NCBI GenBank assembly: GCA_934255105.1
Contig: CAKQNH010000206.1
Span: 1 to 7,551 of the forward strand
Length of the DNA: 7,551 bases
From: an uncultured Pirellulaceae bacterium
GTDB taxonomy: Bacteria; Planctomycetota; Planctomycetia; Pirellulales; Pirellulaceae
Direction: 5' to 3'
Below the pieces are notes generated by a model, which made no database searches, was not told where the DNA came from, and was given only the letters and a program-made list of their open reading frames with translations. Position 1 is the first letter of the stretch. Every line of letters begins with the position of its first letter. The translations under genes and the position numbers were made by a program. This document shows, piece by piece, positions 1-7,402 of this stretch.

Positions 1-120
1 GACAAAAGGAAAAGCCGTCAATCAATGCGACTTGTTGACTCGCACCGGTCGATTCTTATTCTTTTGCGATCTTTGTGCTCTCTCGTGGCTAGCTCATTTC
101 CCGAAGGATGTGTCAAGAAG

Positions 121-1488
121 CTAATCGGCGATTGGGGCAGAGTTCAACTCGTTTACGGCTGCGATGATGCGCTCCTCGATGTCTGAATTCCATACGGTGG
201 GATGGCCGAAATAGACCATGGAAGTGGCGCCTTCATAGCCACCCTCCAAAAGCACACGCCGCGATGGAATGTAGGCCAGGACGTCGTTCGCGTAGCTGGC
301 GACCCATACCGTCCCTTTGGAGAGTGCCGTTTTGATTCGCACCGAGTAATCGACCACGACCTCGCCACCCAGGATGACAAAGCGAATGTCGTCGCCGATC
401 GACCACATCTGTACGGGATACGAGTGGGTGCCCGGCAGGCTCTCCCCCCGGTCTAGCCCGGCGAGCAACAGCCGAGCGCGTGCTGCTTCGTAACGGTTCT
501 TTGACTCGGTGTTCTCCAACAGTTGCTCGCGCGTGGGTAGTTGGCCGAAGGCCAGTTCAATTTCCTTGTACTTGGTGACCAGGCGGCCCGTAACGGTCGG
601 CATTTCACCGGATAGCACTGTATCGATCGCCGTGGCTGACTGTCTGCCGTATTCTTCTGCGAGTTCGACCGTGCGGCGCGGCAACGGATTTTGATCCGCA
701 CCACAACCGGCCCAGAACATCGCGGTGACTCCCGGATGACGCCTCTCAATTTCGCTCTGTGCGAAACCCGGCCAGTCCCCCGACCATTGATAGGAGTTGA
801 GCACGGTGGCGTGGCAAGCATAACCGAAAAGGATAGCGCTTAACTCGCCCTCGCGGCGGACTGTCAACACGGGCATTTCGTGATCGAACGGCCCTTGGAG
901 TTCGTTGTTTTGCCGCAACTGCGGCACGTCCGCTTCGACGTTATTGCGGCGGTTGACGGCAAAAGTGGCGTGGCCCATGCCGTACTGCAGCGTCGCCGGC
1001 GCAACGTCTGTCAAGGCCTCACCGACGACCGCGACAATTCGATCGCTTAGAAATGTTGCATATTCGTCAACCAATTTATTCTGTTCGTCGTTCAGGAAAT
1101 AGATGAACCGAGTGAGGTCACCGATGATTGGGCCGGAGTGCGTATGAGACGTAGCCAGCGCGATTTGAGATCTAGCCAAGCCATAACGTTCCTGGATGCG
1201 GTCACAGATCGAAGACGACAGTTCGCCGGAAATGCCAACCAAGTCCATTGTGACAATTACCGCTCGATGTCCGTCGGCATCTTGCATCACGAGAGCTTTG
1301 GCCCACAGGTCGCTGAGTGTTCCTTCGGCCGGCCGATCGCGACTCGCGAAGCCAGCCATCCACATCGGCTGCGAAGGTGTGATCACAGTCCTCGAGACAC
1401 CAGCCTGCCAAGCATCGGCAGCACAGCAGACGTGCGCGATAGAAATGAATAGCACGGTGGCGATCGTCTGCAGTAGGATTGTTTTCAT
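121..1488 (-). CDS. Secreted neutral/alkaline ceramidase-family protein, probably with altered catalysis
   Basis: A 455-residue protein with an N-terminal signal peptide (hydrophobic stretch about residues 4-20, likely cleavage near 23-25), so it is probably exported. The fold assignment rests on motifs of the neutral ceramidase N-terminal domain: HTHSGP at 115-120, where the first His of such a motif is a zinc ligand; a second candidate ligand, His226, in ACHAT; GGE at 374-376 for the Glu ligand; and YEGATSM at 418-424, close to the family's YEGAST. Classical enzymes cleave the amide bond of ceramide using a serine in a G-x-x-S-P-N segment. Here the equivalent segment is GCGADQNP (261-268), with Gln266 where Ser is expected, so true ceramidase activity is doubtful. 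At 455 residues it is also much shorter than characterised ceramidases and lacks their C-terminal domain. The ATG start fits the signal peptide; no strong ribosome binding site precedes it. It is transcribed divergently from the hscC cluster. The family call is fairly sure; the substrate is unknown. Confidence 0.85.
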   Translation of the reverse strand: MKTILLQTIATVLFISIAHVCCAADAWQAGVSRTVITPSQPMWMAGFASRDRPAEGTLSDLWAKALVMQDADGHRAVIVTMDLVGISGELSSSICDRIQERYGLARSQIALATSHTHSGPIIGDLTRFIYFLNDEQNKLVDEYATFLSDRIVAVVGEALTDVAPATLQYGMGHATFAVNRRNNVEADVPQLRQNNELQGPFDHEMPVLTVRREGELSAILFGYACHATVLNSYQWSGDWPGFAQSEIERRHPGVTAMFWAGCGADQNPLPRRTVELAEEYGRQSATAIDTVLSGEMPTVTGRLVTKYKEIELAFGQLPTREQLLENTESKNRYEAARARLLLAGLDRGESLPGTHSYPVQMWSIGDDIRFVILGGEVVVDYSVRIKTALSKGTVWVASYANDVLAYIPSRRVLLEGGYEGATSMVYFGHPTVWNSDIEERIIAAVNELNSAPIAD

Positions 1489-1862
1489 CGCTGTGTCATT
1501 CTCAGTATACTTTTCTTTGGTTGTGGAAATGTTGTGGAAATACTGTCGCCGGTTAACGCTGAATGGAACTGCCGATGTTCTGTTGTAGCTGCAATTGCAC
1601 AGCTTCGCAACTTGTCGCTCTACCTAACAATCCAGTTCGCCTTGGCCTGGAGCGTGGTCATAGGGGGCGAGCTTTTCTGGGGCCGTGTATGGGAATAATT
1701 GCTGACGACCGCACACCGCATGTGGTAAACTATCGATTCTAGAACTGCGCCGCAGAGGTTGGCGTGGCTAAGGACTTCCGCGTCAGGTGACTGCAACCCT
1801 GATTTGAACAAGCGCATAAATCGTTCTACTTACTTTAAACACCACTCGACACTTCAGCCATC
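1489..1862. other. Divergent intergenic region between the ceramidase-family gene and hscC
   Basis: These 374 bases separate two divergent genes and should hold both promoters. They contain the tandem GTTGTGGAAAT repeat near the ceramidase-family start and a 10-bp perfect palindrome TGCAATTGCA (1590-1599) lying within a longer AGCTG/CAGCT dyad (1587-1604). For hscC I found only weak promoter matches, such as TTGAAC at 1804-1809, without a good -10 box. There is no convincing heat-shock (sigma-32) type promoter. No RNA gene or clear coding sequence was recognised. Confidence 0.6.
1504..1541 (-). promoter_or_regulatory. Candidate promoter of the ceramidase-family gene, with an 11-bp tandem repeat
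   Basis: On the minus strand TATACT (1509 down to 1504) matches a sigma-70 -10 box at five of six positions. It lies about 15 bases before the ATG at 1488, which would leave a leader of only about 9 bases. No recognisable -35 box lies at the normal distance. That position is instead covered by two exact, adjacent copies of GTTGTGGAAAT (plus strand, 1520-1530 and 1531-1541). The 11-bp period is close to one helical turn, which suits paired regulator binding. The promoter role is inferred; the repeat is seen directly. Confidence 0.35.
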
Positions 1863-3605
1863 ATGACTCACACGGTAGGTATCGACCTGGGCACGACCAA
1901 TTCGTTGTGCGCTATTTTTGAACGGGGCGAACCCAAACTGATTCCCAATTCGGAAGGTGACTTCTTGACGCCTTCAGTGGTGGGTATTTTGGAGTCGGGC
2001 GAAGTGGTGGTGGGTGCCGCCGCAAGGGAATTGCTCGTAGCCCATCCTGGGCGAGCCGCAGCGTGCTTCAAACGCCATATGGGGTCGGATCGCCGACTAT
2101 CGCTGGCTGGCAAACAATATACGTCCCAAGAACTCAGTAGCCTAGTGTTGAAATCGCTGGTCGCCGACGCGGAAGTTTATCTAGGCGAGAAGGTTGTCGA
2201 CGCTGTCATAACCGTACCAGCCTATTTCAATGATCATCAGCGACAAGCTACACGGTTGGCTGGCGAACTGGCTGGTCTCAACGTGCGGCGGATCATCAAT
2301 GAACCAACTGCCGCCGCGCTGGTGTATGGCTTCCACGAGCGGGAGGCGGAAAAACATCTGTGCGTAATCGATTTAGGCGGCGGGACGTTCGATGTGACCG
2401 TCATGGAGGTCTTCGAAGGGACACTCGAGATCCGCGCCACCGCAGGAGAGAGTCAACTTGGTGGCGAGGATTTCACCGATCGGCTCGTCTCGGCGGTATT
2501 GGCCAGCCAGAAACTGCAACTGGAAGTCGCCGAATTGAAGCAACCCTTACGCGTAGCGCGTCTCAGAAGTGAATGCGAGCAGGCCAAGCGTCGCTTAGCT
2601 CGCGAGGGGCAGACCCGCGTGCGACTTCCTGAGCCGAATGGTCAGTACGCGGAAAGACCGCTTGAATTTAGAGTGGATCGCAGCGGCTTCGCCAAGCTTT
2701 GCGCGAACTTGATGAATCGCATCGCGGTCCCCATCGATCGAGCGTTGCGCGATGCCAAGTTGCTCCCCAAAGAGATCGACGACGTGATCCTGGTGGGAGG
2801 AGCGACGCGCATGCCGGTGTTGGTCGAGCACGTACGCAACTACTTTAATCAAACTGCCAAAATGGATTTCAATCCAGACGAGGTCGTTGCGCTGGGGGCA
2901 GCTATCCAGGCCGCGTTGATCGAGCAGAACAGCGCGGTCAACGATCTGGTCATGACCGATGTCTGCCCTTTCACGCTAGGAGTCGAGATCGTCAAGAACC
3001 TCGGCGGGCAAATTCAAGATGGCTACTTCCACCCGATTCTGCATCGCAATAGTACTATTCCAATTTCCCGAGAAGAAGTTTTCAGCACGGTTACTCCCAA
3101 CCAGCGCGAAGTGGAAGTGCGGGTATTCCAAGGGGATGCGCGCAAGGTGAGCGACAACATCGAGCTGGGGAAGCTGAGCGTCGTCGGACTGCCGCCCGGT
3201 CCCGCCGGGACACCCATTCACATCCGTTTCAGCTACGACCTGAACGGCATTTTGGAGGTCGAGGCCTACGCGGCGGGTGGAAAGAAACATCGCACCGTGC
3301 TTACCAACCATGTCAAGGGCTTAACCCAAGAACAGATTGCGGCCGCTATCCAAAGACTGGCTGCGCTGAAATTTTACCCTCGTGAGGACTTGGGCAATCA
3401 GCGCCTGGCGCGATTTTGCGAGCGGGTTATCGGTGAACTCGCGCCGTCACAGCGAGAGCAATTGGACATGGTCTTGGACATATACGAAGCCGCGCTCAAT
3501 CGTAGCGACCGATCCGAGTTCGAATCGGCCAAGCAAATGCTGCTGGTGACCTTATCCAGTCTGGGGATCGAATACGTGGAGGAAACCCTTGACGACAACG
3601 CCTGA
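1863..3605 (+). CDS. hscC: HscC-type Hsp70 chaperone
   Basis: A 580-residue Hsp70 ATPase chaperone, cytoplasmic by sequence. All nucleotide-binding motifs are present: phosphate-1 loop IDLGTTNS (7-14), the catalytic Lys70, ITVPAYFND (116-124), NEPTAAAL (146-153), phosphate-2 loop [11 protein letters not shown] (170-180) with Thr175, and the adenosine motif [12 protein letters not shown] (309-320). The interdomain linker and start of the substrate domain read [12 protein letters not shown] (364-375), which resembles HscC rather than the DnaK linker with its run of leucines. The lid after about residue 485 is only about 95 residues and there is no DnaK-like acidic tail. E. coli HscC is also short (about 556 residues) and is known to work with J-proteins DjlB and DjlC. 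The ATG at 1863 places the first motif exactly where Hsp70s begin, though no Shine-Dalgarno precedes it. It is the first gene of a tight three-gene cluster and overlaps the next by 17 bp. HscC rather than DnaK is well supported by the linker, length and J-like neighbour. Confidence 0.93.
   Translation: MTHTVGIDLGTTNSLCAIFERGEPKLIPNSEGDFLTPSVVGILESGEVVVGAAARELLVAHPGRAAACFKRHMGSDRRLSLAGKQYTSQELSSLVLKSLVADAEVYLGEKVVDAVITVPAYFNDHQRQATRLAGELAGLNVRRIINEPTAAALVYGFHEREAEKHLCVIDLGGGTFDVTVMEVFEGTLEIRATAGESQLGGEDFTDRLVSAVLASQKLQLEVAELKQPLRVARLRSECEQAKRRLAREGQTRVRLPEPNGQYAERPLEFRVDRSGFAKLCANLMNRIAVPIDRALRDAKLLPKEIDDVILVGGATRMPVLVEHVRNYFNQTAKMDFNPDEVVALGAAIQAALIEQNSAVNDLVMTDVCPFTLGVEIVKNLGGQIQDGYFHPILHRNSTIPISREEVFSTVTPNQREVEVRVFQGDARKVSDNIELGKLSVVGLPPGPAGTPIHIRFSYDLNGILEVEAYAAGGKKHRTVLTNHVKGLTQEQIAAAIQRLAALKFYPREDLGNQRLARFCERVIGELAPSQREQLDMVLDIYEAALNRSDRSEFESAKQMLLVTLSSLGIEYVEETLDDNA
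3578..3582 (+). promoter_or_regulatory. Shine-Dalgarno GGAGG that sets the TTG start at 3589
   Basis: GGAGG inside the last codons of hscC lies six bases before the TTG at 3589. It is the clearest ribosome binding site in the window and supports translation starting at TTG within hscC. The arrangement suggests translational coupling of the two genes. Confidence 0.7.
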
Positions 3606-4299
3606 CGCCCATCGACGTTATTTGAGTCGCGCCTTCGAGTTGAATCCTTGTTGGCGGTCTGGCGACTTAATCGATCTGCGGTCGCGTGCGCTCAAGCTGA
3701 ACCGTTTGGATCAGCAGGCCGCGACGGGTGCGGACGAAAAGCTGGCCAAGCTTCGACGGGCGACCAAACAACGGATCTCGCGAGTGCAAGCTGAATTCTG
3801 GCGCCTTCCGCTGCCGGAGCTGCAGCAGGAATTGGCCGCGCTCGACGTGCGACAACTCCCCGAATTGGCTGCTGTGGCAAGACGTTTGCGGACGGCGGCG
3901 GAGTGCCGCAGCGAGTTTCCAAAACTCTCTCAACAGCCATGGATGGATCGCGAGTTGTTTCTCGCCTTTAAGAACGCCGTGGCACTACCGGCCGCTGAAG
4001 CGGGCCACGCTCGCGAACGCTTCTTAGTACGGCTCCAGAGCAAAAGACAGTTAAAGCGGGTTAAGCTGGCCGCACGCAAGATGCAGACCGAGTACCCGAC
4101 ACTGTATGCGTTGGAAAGCGATTGGCTGTCCACCGTCGACAAGTACCAGTGGCAGCGGACACCTACGGAAAACACACACCAAAGCGGTAGCAGTGGCGGT
4201 GGCATTAGTCTAGGTTCGTTCGAATTCAGTTGGCCTGTGTGGTTGGTCGTGTTGATCGTTTTGAGACTGTTGGCGCGACTGATGTCCGCTAGCCATTAA
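3589..4299 (+). CDS. Uncharacterised protein with a C-terminal membrane anchor, in the hscC cluster
   Basis: I do not recognise the family of this 236-residue protein. The start is TTG, chosen because of the GGAGG six bases upstream; the next Met is only at residue 118. Residues about 10-180 are largely helical in composition, rich in Leu, Arg, Gln and Ala, with heptad-like stretches such as 48-70 and 76-104 that may form helical bundles or coiled coils. A basic segment (149-164) follows. A polar Gly/Ser linker (SGSSGGG, 199-205) leads to one hydrophobic helix at about 215-231, ending five residues before the C-terminus. There is no signal peptide, so the predicted topology is tail-anchored with the bulk in the cytoplasm. 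It overlaps hscC by 17 bp and ends 22 bp before the J-like gene, so it is probably co-expressed with both. It may help recruit HscC to the membrane or regulate it, but this is inferred from context only. Confidence 0.85.
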   Translation: MTTTPDAHRRYLSRAFELNPCWRSGDLIDLRSRALKLNRLDQQAATGADEKLAKLRRATKQRISRVQAEFWRLPLPELQQELAALDVRQLPELAAVARRLRTAAECRSEFPKLSQQPWMDRELFLAFKNAVALPAAEAGHARERFLVRLQSKRQLKRVKLAARKMQTEYPTLYALESDWLSTVDKYQWQRTPTENTHQSGSSGGGISLGSFEFSWPVWLVVLIVLRLLARLMSASH

Positions 4300-4321
4300 A
4301 GAAGTAGGCATTGTTGAGACG

Positions 4322-5947
4322 ATGAGCACAACAACTCCCGATTGGCAATTGCTGCCGCATGACCCGCTGGCTTTCTTTCAGCTTGCTGAGGGTTTTGATC
4401 GCAAGGCGTTGAAACGCTCGTACGGAAAATTGATTCGTGTTTACAAACCGGAAACACACCCAGCCGAATTTCAAAGGATTCGCGCAGCCTATGAGCGACT
4501 AGAGAGCCAAGATCGCTATGGTGTGCAACAAGCGCTGTCGGCGGGACAGACTTCGGCGTGGGAGGACGCCTTCGAACGCAGACCGTCCGCTGGCGGCAAA
4601 GGTCAGGTATCGACCAGCCAGCCGGCCGAATTCCAAGCGGTCGCGATGCGTCCGCTGACGGCGGCCATTGAAGACCCCGCCGCCAGCTACCGCCAACTGG
4701 CCGATAAACGCTCGCGTAGCCCGCAAGAGTATTTCATGCTGGCGACGCTTTCCGATGTGGTCGATCGCAAGAGCGCCAACATGTACTTGAAGTGGCTCTT
4801 GACCGGAATTCGCGAACATCCTCAAGACCCCGGTTTGCTACGATTGCTAACTGAGTATCTCTCGGCTTTTGGCGATGCCAAGATCGCTGCTTCGGCACTA
4901 TTGTCCATCTCCCGGCTCATCTCGGGCGATGACTACTATCGCGTTACGGAGCGACTTTGGAATCGGTTGTTGGACCGGGTGCCGTTTGAGGGTTTTGCCA
5001 AGACATTAGCCGCGTGTGAAAGGAACTTGCATTTCTCCAGCCTTCGTCCCCAATTGGCGTTCTATGCTCGGTTGCTGCGGAAGGCGATGTGGACCGCTCC
5101 CGCCCAATGGACCGCAGATCGCCTGCAGTTCCTTGAGCAACACGGTAGTGAATTGGATGCGGCCCTAGACGAAGATGTCGAGTTCCTATTGTTGCTGCGC
5201 GATTATCGTGATCGAGAGCGGGACGCATTGCTGCGCCGGCCAGTCGGTGCAATCGTGGATCAGTTGATCCAGAAATATTGCCAAGATGATTCGCTCGCGG
5301 GTGTGGGGCAAGTGGCCATGCTGTGCGATCAATTGGCCAGAAACGGTCATGGAGTTTGCGAAACATTTCCCACCACAGGCCAAGACGGCGGCGGACGTGG
5401 GTTGTTGCTGTGTGCCATGATCGCGGCAGAGGTCGCCATGGAAACGGGGCTCGATTTCGGTAAATCCAATGCAGATCGCCTCCGTCAACAGGCCGACGCA
5501 ACGGTCGCCGATCTACGCAACTCGATCCTTAGCGCCGCGTCACGTATCACATGGATGCGTTATCGGCTTTATGGCATCCCCTACGCGGTTTTGGTGTTTG
5601 CGCCCATTCTTCTATCCTACGGACTCCCATACTGGCTGTTGTGGGCGACCCTTTGGGGAGTGCTAGCCACGCTGGCATTTTTTGCCATCCTTCGCCCGCT
5701 ATGGCTCGATAAGAAAGCCGATCTGCAATGTCTTCAGCTACTGAGCCGAGAGTACGAAGCCCGCTGGCGTCCGCGGTTGGTCCGCTATGTGCAAGCCTGC
5801 CATGCCCCAGCAGATTTGTCCATCGAGCGGCTACTCGTGTCGGGACGAGAACTAGGACAAAGTCAAGTCGTCGAGATCGCGCTCGCCTACGCTCAGGGAG
5901 ATCGCGGACTGCAGTTGCTGAGTCAACTGCAGTTGTTCGTGTACTAG
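4322..5947 (+). CDS. Membrane-anchored J-domain-like protein, probable HscC partner
   Basis: A 541-residue protein with an N-terminal J-like domain at about 14-66: helix II RKALKRSYGKLIRVY (27-41), a short loop, and helix III AEFQRIRAAYERL (48-60). The tripeptide at the HPD position is Lys42-Pro43-Glu44. J-domains use His-Pro-Asp to stimulate Hsp70 ATPase, so the change is notable. The loop to helix III is very short, as I recall for other bacterial short-loop J-proteins with HPE. Residues 67-110 look disordered. Residues about 120-400 are alpha-helical and could be TPR- or HEAT-like, but no repeat was proven. Two hydrophobic segments at about 418-434 and 437-457 form a membrane hairpin, followed by a cytoplasmic tail of about 80 residues. 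E. coli HscC partners DjlB and DjlC are also membrane J-proteins, which supports pairing with the upstream HscC. The ATG lies 22 bp after the previous stop; only a weak GAG precedes it. Confidence 0.85.
   Translation: MSTTTPDWQLLPHDPLAFFQLAEGFDRKALKRSYGKLIRVYKPETHPAEFQRIRAAYERLESQDRYGVQQALSAGQTSAWEDAFERRPSAGGKGQVSTSQPAEFQAVAMRPLTAAIEDPAASYRQLADKRSRSPQEYFMLATLSDVVDRKSANMYLKWLLTGIREHPQDPGLLRLLTEYLSAFGDAKIAASALLSISRLISGDDYYRVTERLWNRLLDRVPFEGFAKTLAACERNLHFSSLRPQLAFYARLLRKAMWTAPAQWTADRLQFLEQHGSELDAALDEDVEFLLLLRDYRDRERDALLRRPVGAIVDQLIQKYCQDDSLAGVGQVAMLCDQLARNGHGVCETFPTTGQDGGGRGLLLCAMIAAEVAMETGLDFGKSNADRLRQQADATVADLRNSILSAASRITWMRYRLYGIPYAVLVFAPILLSYGLPYWLLWATLWGVLATLAFFAILRPLWLDKKADLQCLQLLSREYEARWRPRLVRYVQACHAPADLSIERLLVSGRELGQSQVVEIALAYAQGDRGLQLLSQLQLFVY
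5908..5933 (+). repeat. 10-bp perfect inverted repeat at the 3' end of the J-like gene
   Basis: ACTGCAGTTG (5908-5917) and CAACTGCAGT (5924-5933) are exact reverse complements separated by six bases (CTGAGT), so the mRNA can form a strong hairpin. It lies inside the last 14 codons, which encode a Leu/Gln-rich end. No T-run follows, so it is not a standard intrinsic terminator. CTGCAGTTG also occurs here twice as a direct repeat because CTGCAG is itself palindromic. Confidence 0.6.
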
Positions 5948-5977
5948 CTGCGCGTATTACTTGGTCGAGTTGAGCAT

Positions 5978-5994
5978 GCGGCGTGCAAGGCCGC
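5978..5994. terminator. Weak dyad in the convergent gap, possible terminator
   Basis: GCGGC (5978-5982) and GCCGC (5990-5994) can pair across a 7-base loop, in the 55-base gap between two convergent genes where a bidirectional terminator would be expected. The stem is short and no T-run flanks either side, so this is weak evidence. Confidence 0.2.
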
Positions 5995-6002
5995 CGAGCC
6001 AA

Positions 6003-7277
6003 CTACCACAATGGCAAGCGATTCGGCTGGGACCAACGAATTCGCGCCAGCAGCACGTCTCCCTTGTAGCCATCGCGCGGCATCCACTCGCCAACCGTAA
6101 CCCAAGACTCGTGGGGACTTGCGTGCGTGACGTGGAAATTGCCCATCAAAGCTACTTGATTGGGCTCATTGATTCCATCGCCTACCAGCGGAAGCACCAC
6201 TTGCTCGCTCGATTTGATCAGGCAGCGTTTGTTGGTGTCGACTTGTGCTACCCACAGTGGCGATCGCCAGCGCACCACGTTTTCGTTGGACTCATCGTGG
6301 CGCGTATACACCAGAAACAGCCCGTCGCTGTGCGTCAGCCAATGTTGCTGCGTCGTCGACATCTCGAGCGGCGTGCCGTCCTCCCATGCCCAAGCCTGCT
6401 GCTCTTCATAGTTGAGCCCGTCGTGGCTGACACTGACATACCCACGGTTGTCCTCTGCGCGGAGGGTGATCCAGAATTTGCCTCCGAATTCGGCCACGCT
6501 CGGTTCTAACAATCCGCGCCCTTGGTTATTTTGCAGCGCTGGACCGACATCAGTAACTTTCAACAGTTCACCATCGAATGTGGCGCGCACGCCGGAAACC
6601 ATGCGGTTGGTCTCCCCAGGGCCGAAAGTGAATGACATCAGTACGTCTCCGTCTGGCAATACAACCCGTTGGCCACAGCCGTTCGAGTAAATGTTACTAC
6701 CGCGCGGATCGTCCCATTGCAGGATTTTGCGTTGGGACCAAGCCCCAGCATGATCGCGCGTTACGTAAACTGGGTAACGCGAGAGTTGTTCCTTTCTCGC
6801 AAAATAGTCTCCCTTGTAGAATACAACATGTCCCATCGCCAGGAGCGAGTCCGTGACTGGATCATATTGAGGCACCACATCGCAGACTGCGGCTTTGAGA
6901 TCATCTTCGCGGCCGGCAACGGGATCGCGTCCGAGGGCAGGGATCGGTTCTGGATCGCTCCAAGTCTTGCCAAGATCGGTCGACATCGACCAGTTGACCG
7001 GGCCAAAGTAGTCAGAGCCTCCAATTTCTTGCAGCGTCATCAACGCCACGGGTTGCCCATCGGCGCCCGGCATCATGCAGGCTCGCGGATGGAACCAGGT
7101 GCGAGCCTTGCCGTCCCGATTGCGCCACAGCGTTTCCTTTGAGATCGAAGCGATCAAAGGGCCCTTTTTCGCATGCAAAGCGCTCTGCGGCTCGCTTGAA
7201 TTTGTGCGAGCATCGTCCAGGGCTGTTACCGCTAAGAATAGGAAAGTCGATGCGGCAAAGATTAGTCTTCGGTTCAT
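6003..7277 (-). CDS. Secreted sialidase-fold (BNR/Asp-box) protein, putative glycoside hydrolase
   Basis: A 424-residue protein with a signal peptide (basic MNRR, then a hydrophobic stretch to about residue 20), so it is exported. A perfect Asp-box, STDLGKTW (99-106), and a second degenerate one around SHDGLNY (284-290) mark a sialidase-type six-bladed beta-propeller; the length fits one propeller domain with no extra modules. LEPSV (257-261), LPDGDVLMSF (207-216) and an Arg at 273 in ITLRAEDNRG resemble the strands that carry catalytic residues in exo-sialidases. However, I could not assign a full arginine triad or the Tyr/Glu nucleophile pair from sequence alone. The protein may therefore cleave sialic acid or another sugar, or may only bind glycans. 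The ATG at 7277 matches the signal peptide; a weak GGAA lies seven bases upstream. It is convergent with the J-like gene and forms no operon with any gene in the window. Confidence 0.8.
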   Translation of the reverse strand: MNRRLIFAASTFLFLAVTALDDARTNSSEPQSALHAKKGPLIASISKETLWRNRDGKARTWFHPRACMMPGADGQPVALMTLQEIGGSDYFGPVNWSMSTDLGKTWSDPEPIPALGRDPVAGREDDLKAAVCDVVPQYDPVTDSLLAMGHVVFYKGDYFARKEQLSRYPVYVTRDHAGAWSQRKILQWDDPRGSNIYSNGCGQRVVLPDGDVLMSFTFGPGETNRMVSGVRATFDGELLKVTDVGPALQNNQGRGLLEPSVAEFGGKFWITLRAEDNRGYVSVSHDGLNYEEQQAWAWEDGTPLEMSTTQQHWLTHSDGLFLVYTRHDESNENVVRWRSPLWVAQVDTNKRCLIKSSEQVVLPLVGDGINEPNQVALMGNFHVTHASPHESWVTVGEWMPRDGYKGDVLLARIRWSQPNRLPLW

Positions 7278-7310
7278 TGGTTTGTTCCAGATTGATTAGT
7301 TCAGTTTATC

Positions 7311-7341
7311 GATATACTGCAGGTGCCCTGCGTTCATGCAA
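7311..7341 (-). promoter_or_regulatory. Weak candidate promoter for the sialidase-fold gene
   Basis: On the minus strand TTGCAT (7341-7336) and TATATC (7316-7311) resemble -35 and -10 boxes, but the spacer is 19 bases rather than about 17. The spacer contains a short dyad, GCAGG/CCTGC (7319-7331), which could be an operator. Each match alone could be chance. Confidence 0.2.
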
Positions 7342-7402
7342 CACTCGACTACAATTCTACTCGCAGGCTGGTGCTGTGGGTTGATTCGTAGGTGTTCACG
7401 CG

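Noticed and set aside
1620..1817. 65-residue minus-strand open frame between the two divergent genes
   Set aside because: No recognised motif, no ribosome binding site before the ATG at 1817, and it would occupy the region where the hscC promoter is expected. Treated as chance.
1804..1832. Possible hscC promoter (TTGAAC with TACTTA 17 bases on)
   Set aside because: The -35 match is moderate but the -10 agrees at only two positions. There is no sigma-32 pattern either, so no promoter is called.
1863..3605. Reading this Hsp70 as the housekeeping DnaK
   Set aside because: Length of 580, the [10 protein letters not shown] linker region, the short lid and the absence of grpE or dnaJ neighbours all point to HscC.
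4944..5501. 185-residue minus-strand frame inside the J-like gene
   Set aside because: The product is rich in Arg, His, Pro and Trp with no domain, and lies wholly opposite a better supported gene.
5961..6509. 182-residue plus-strand frame opposite the sialidase-fold gene
   Set aside because: It lies antisense to a gene with a signal peptide and Asp-box and its product has no recognisable domain. A shadow frame, as is the 157-residue one at 6669-7142.
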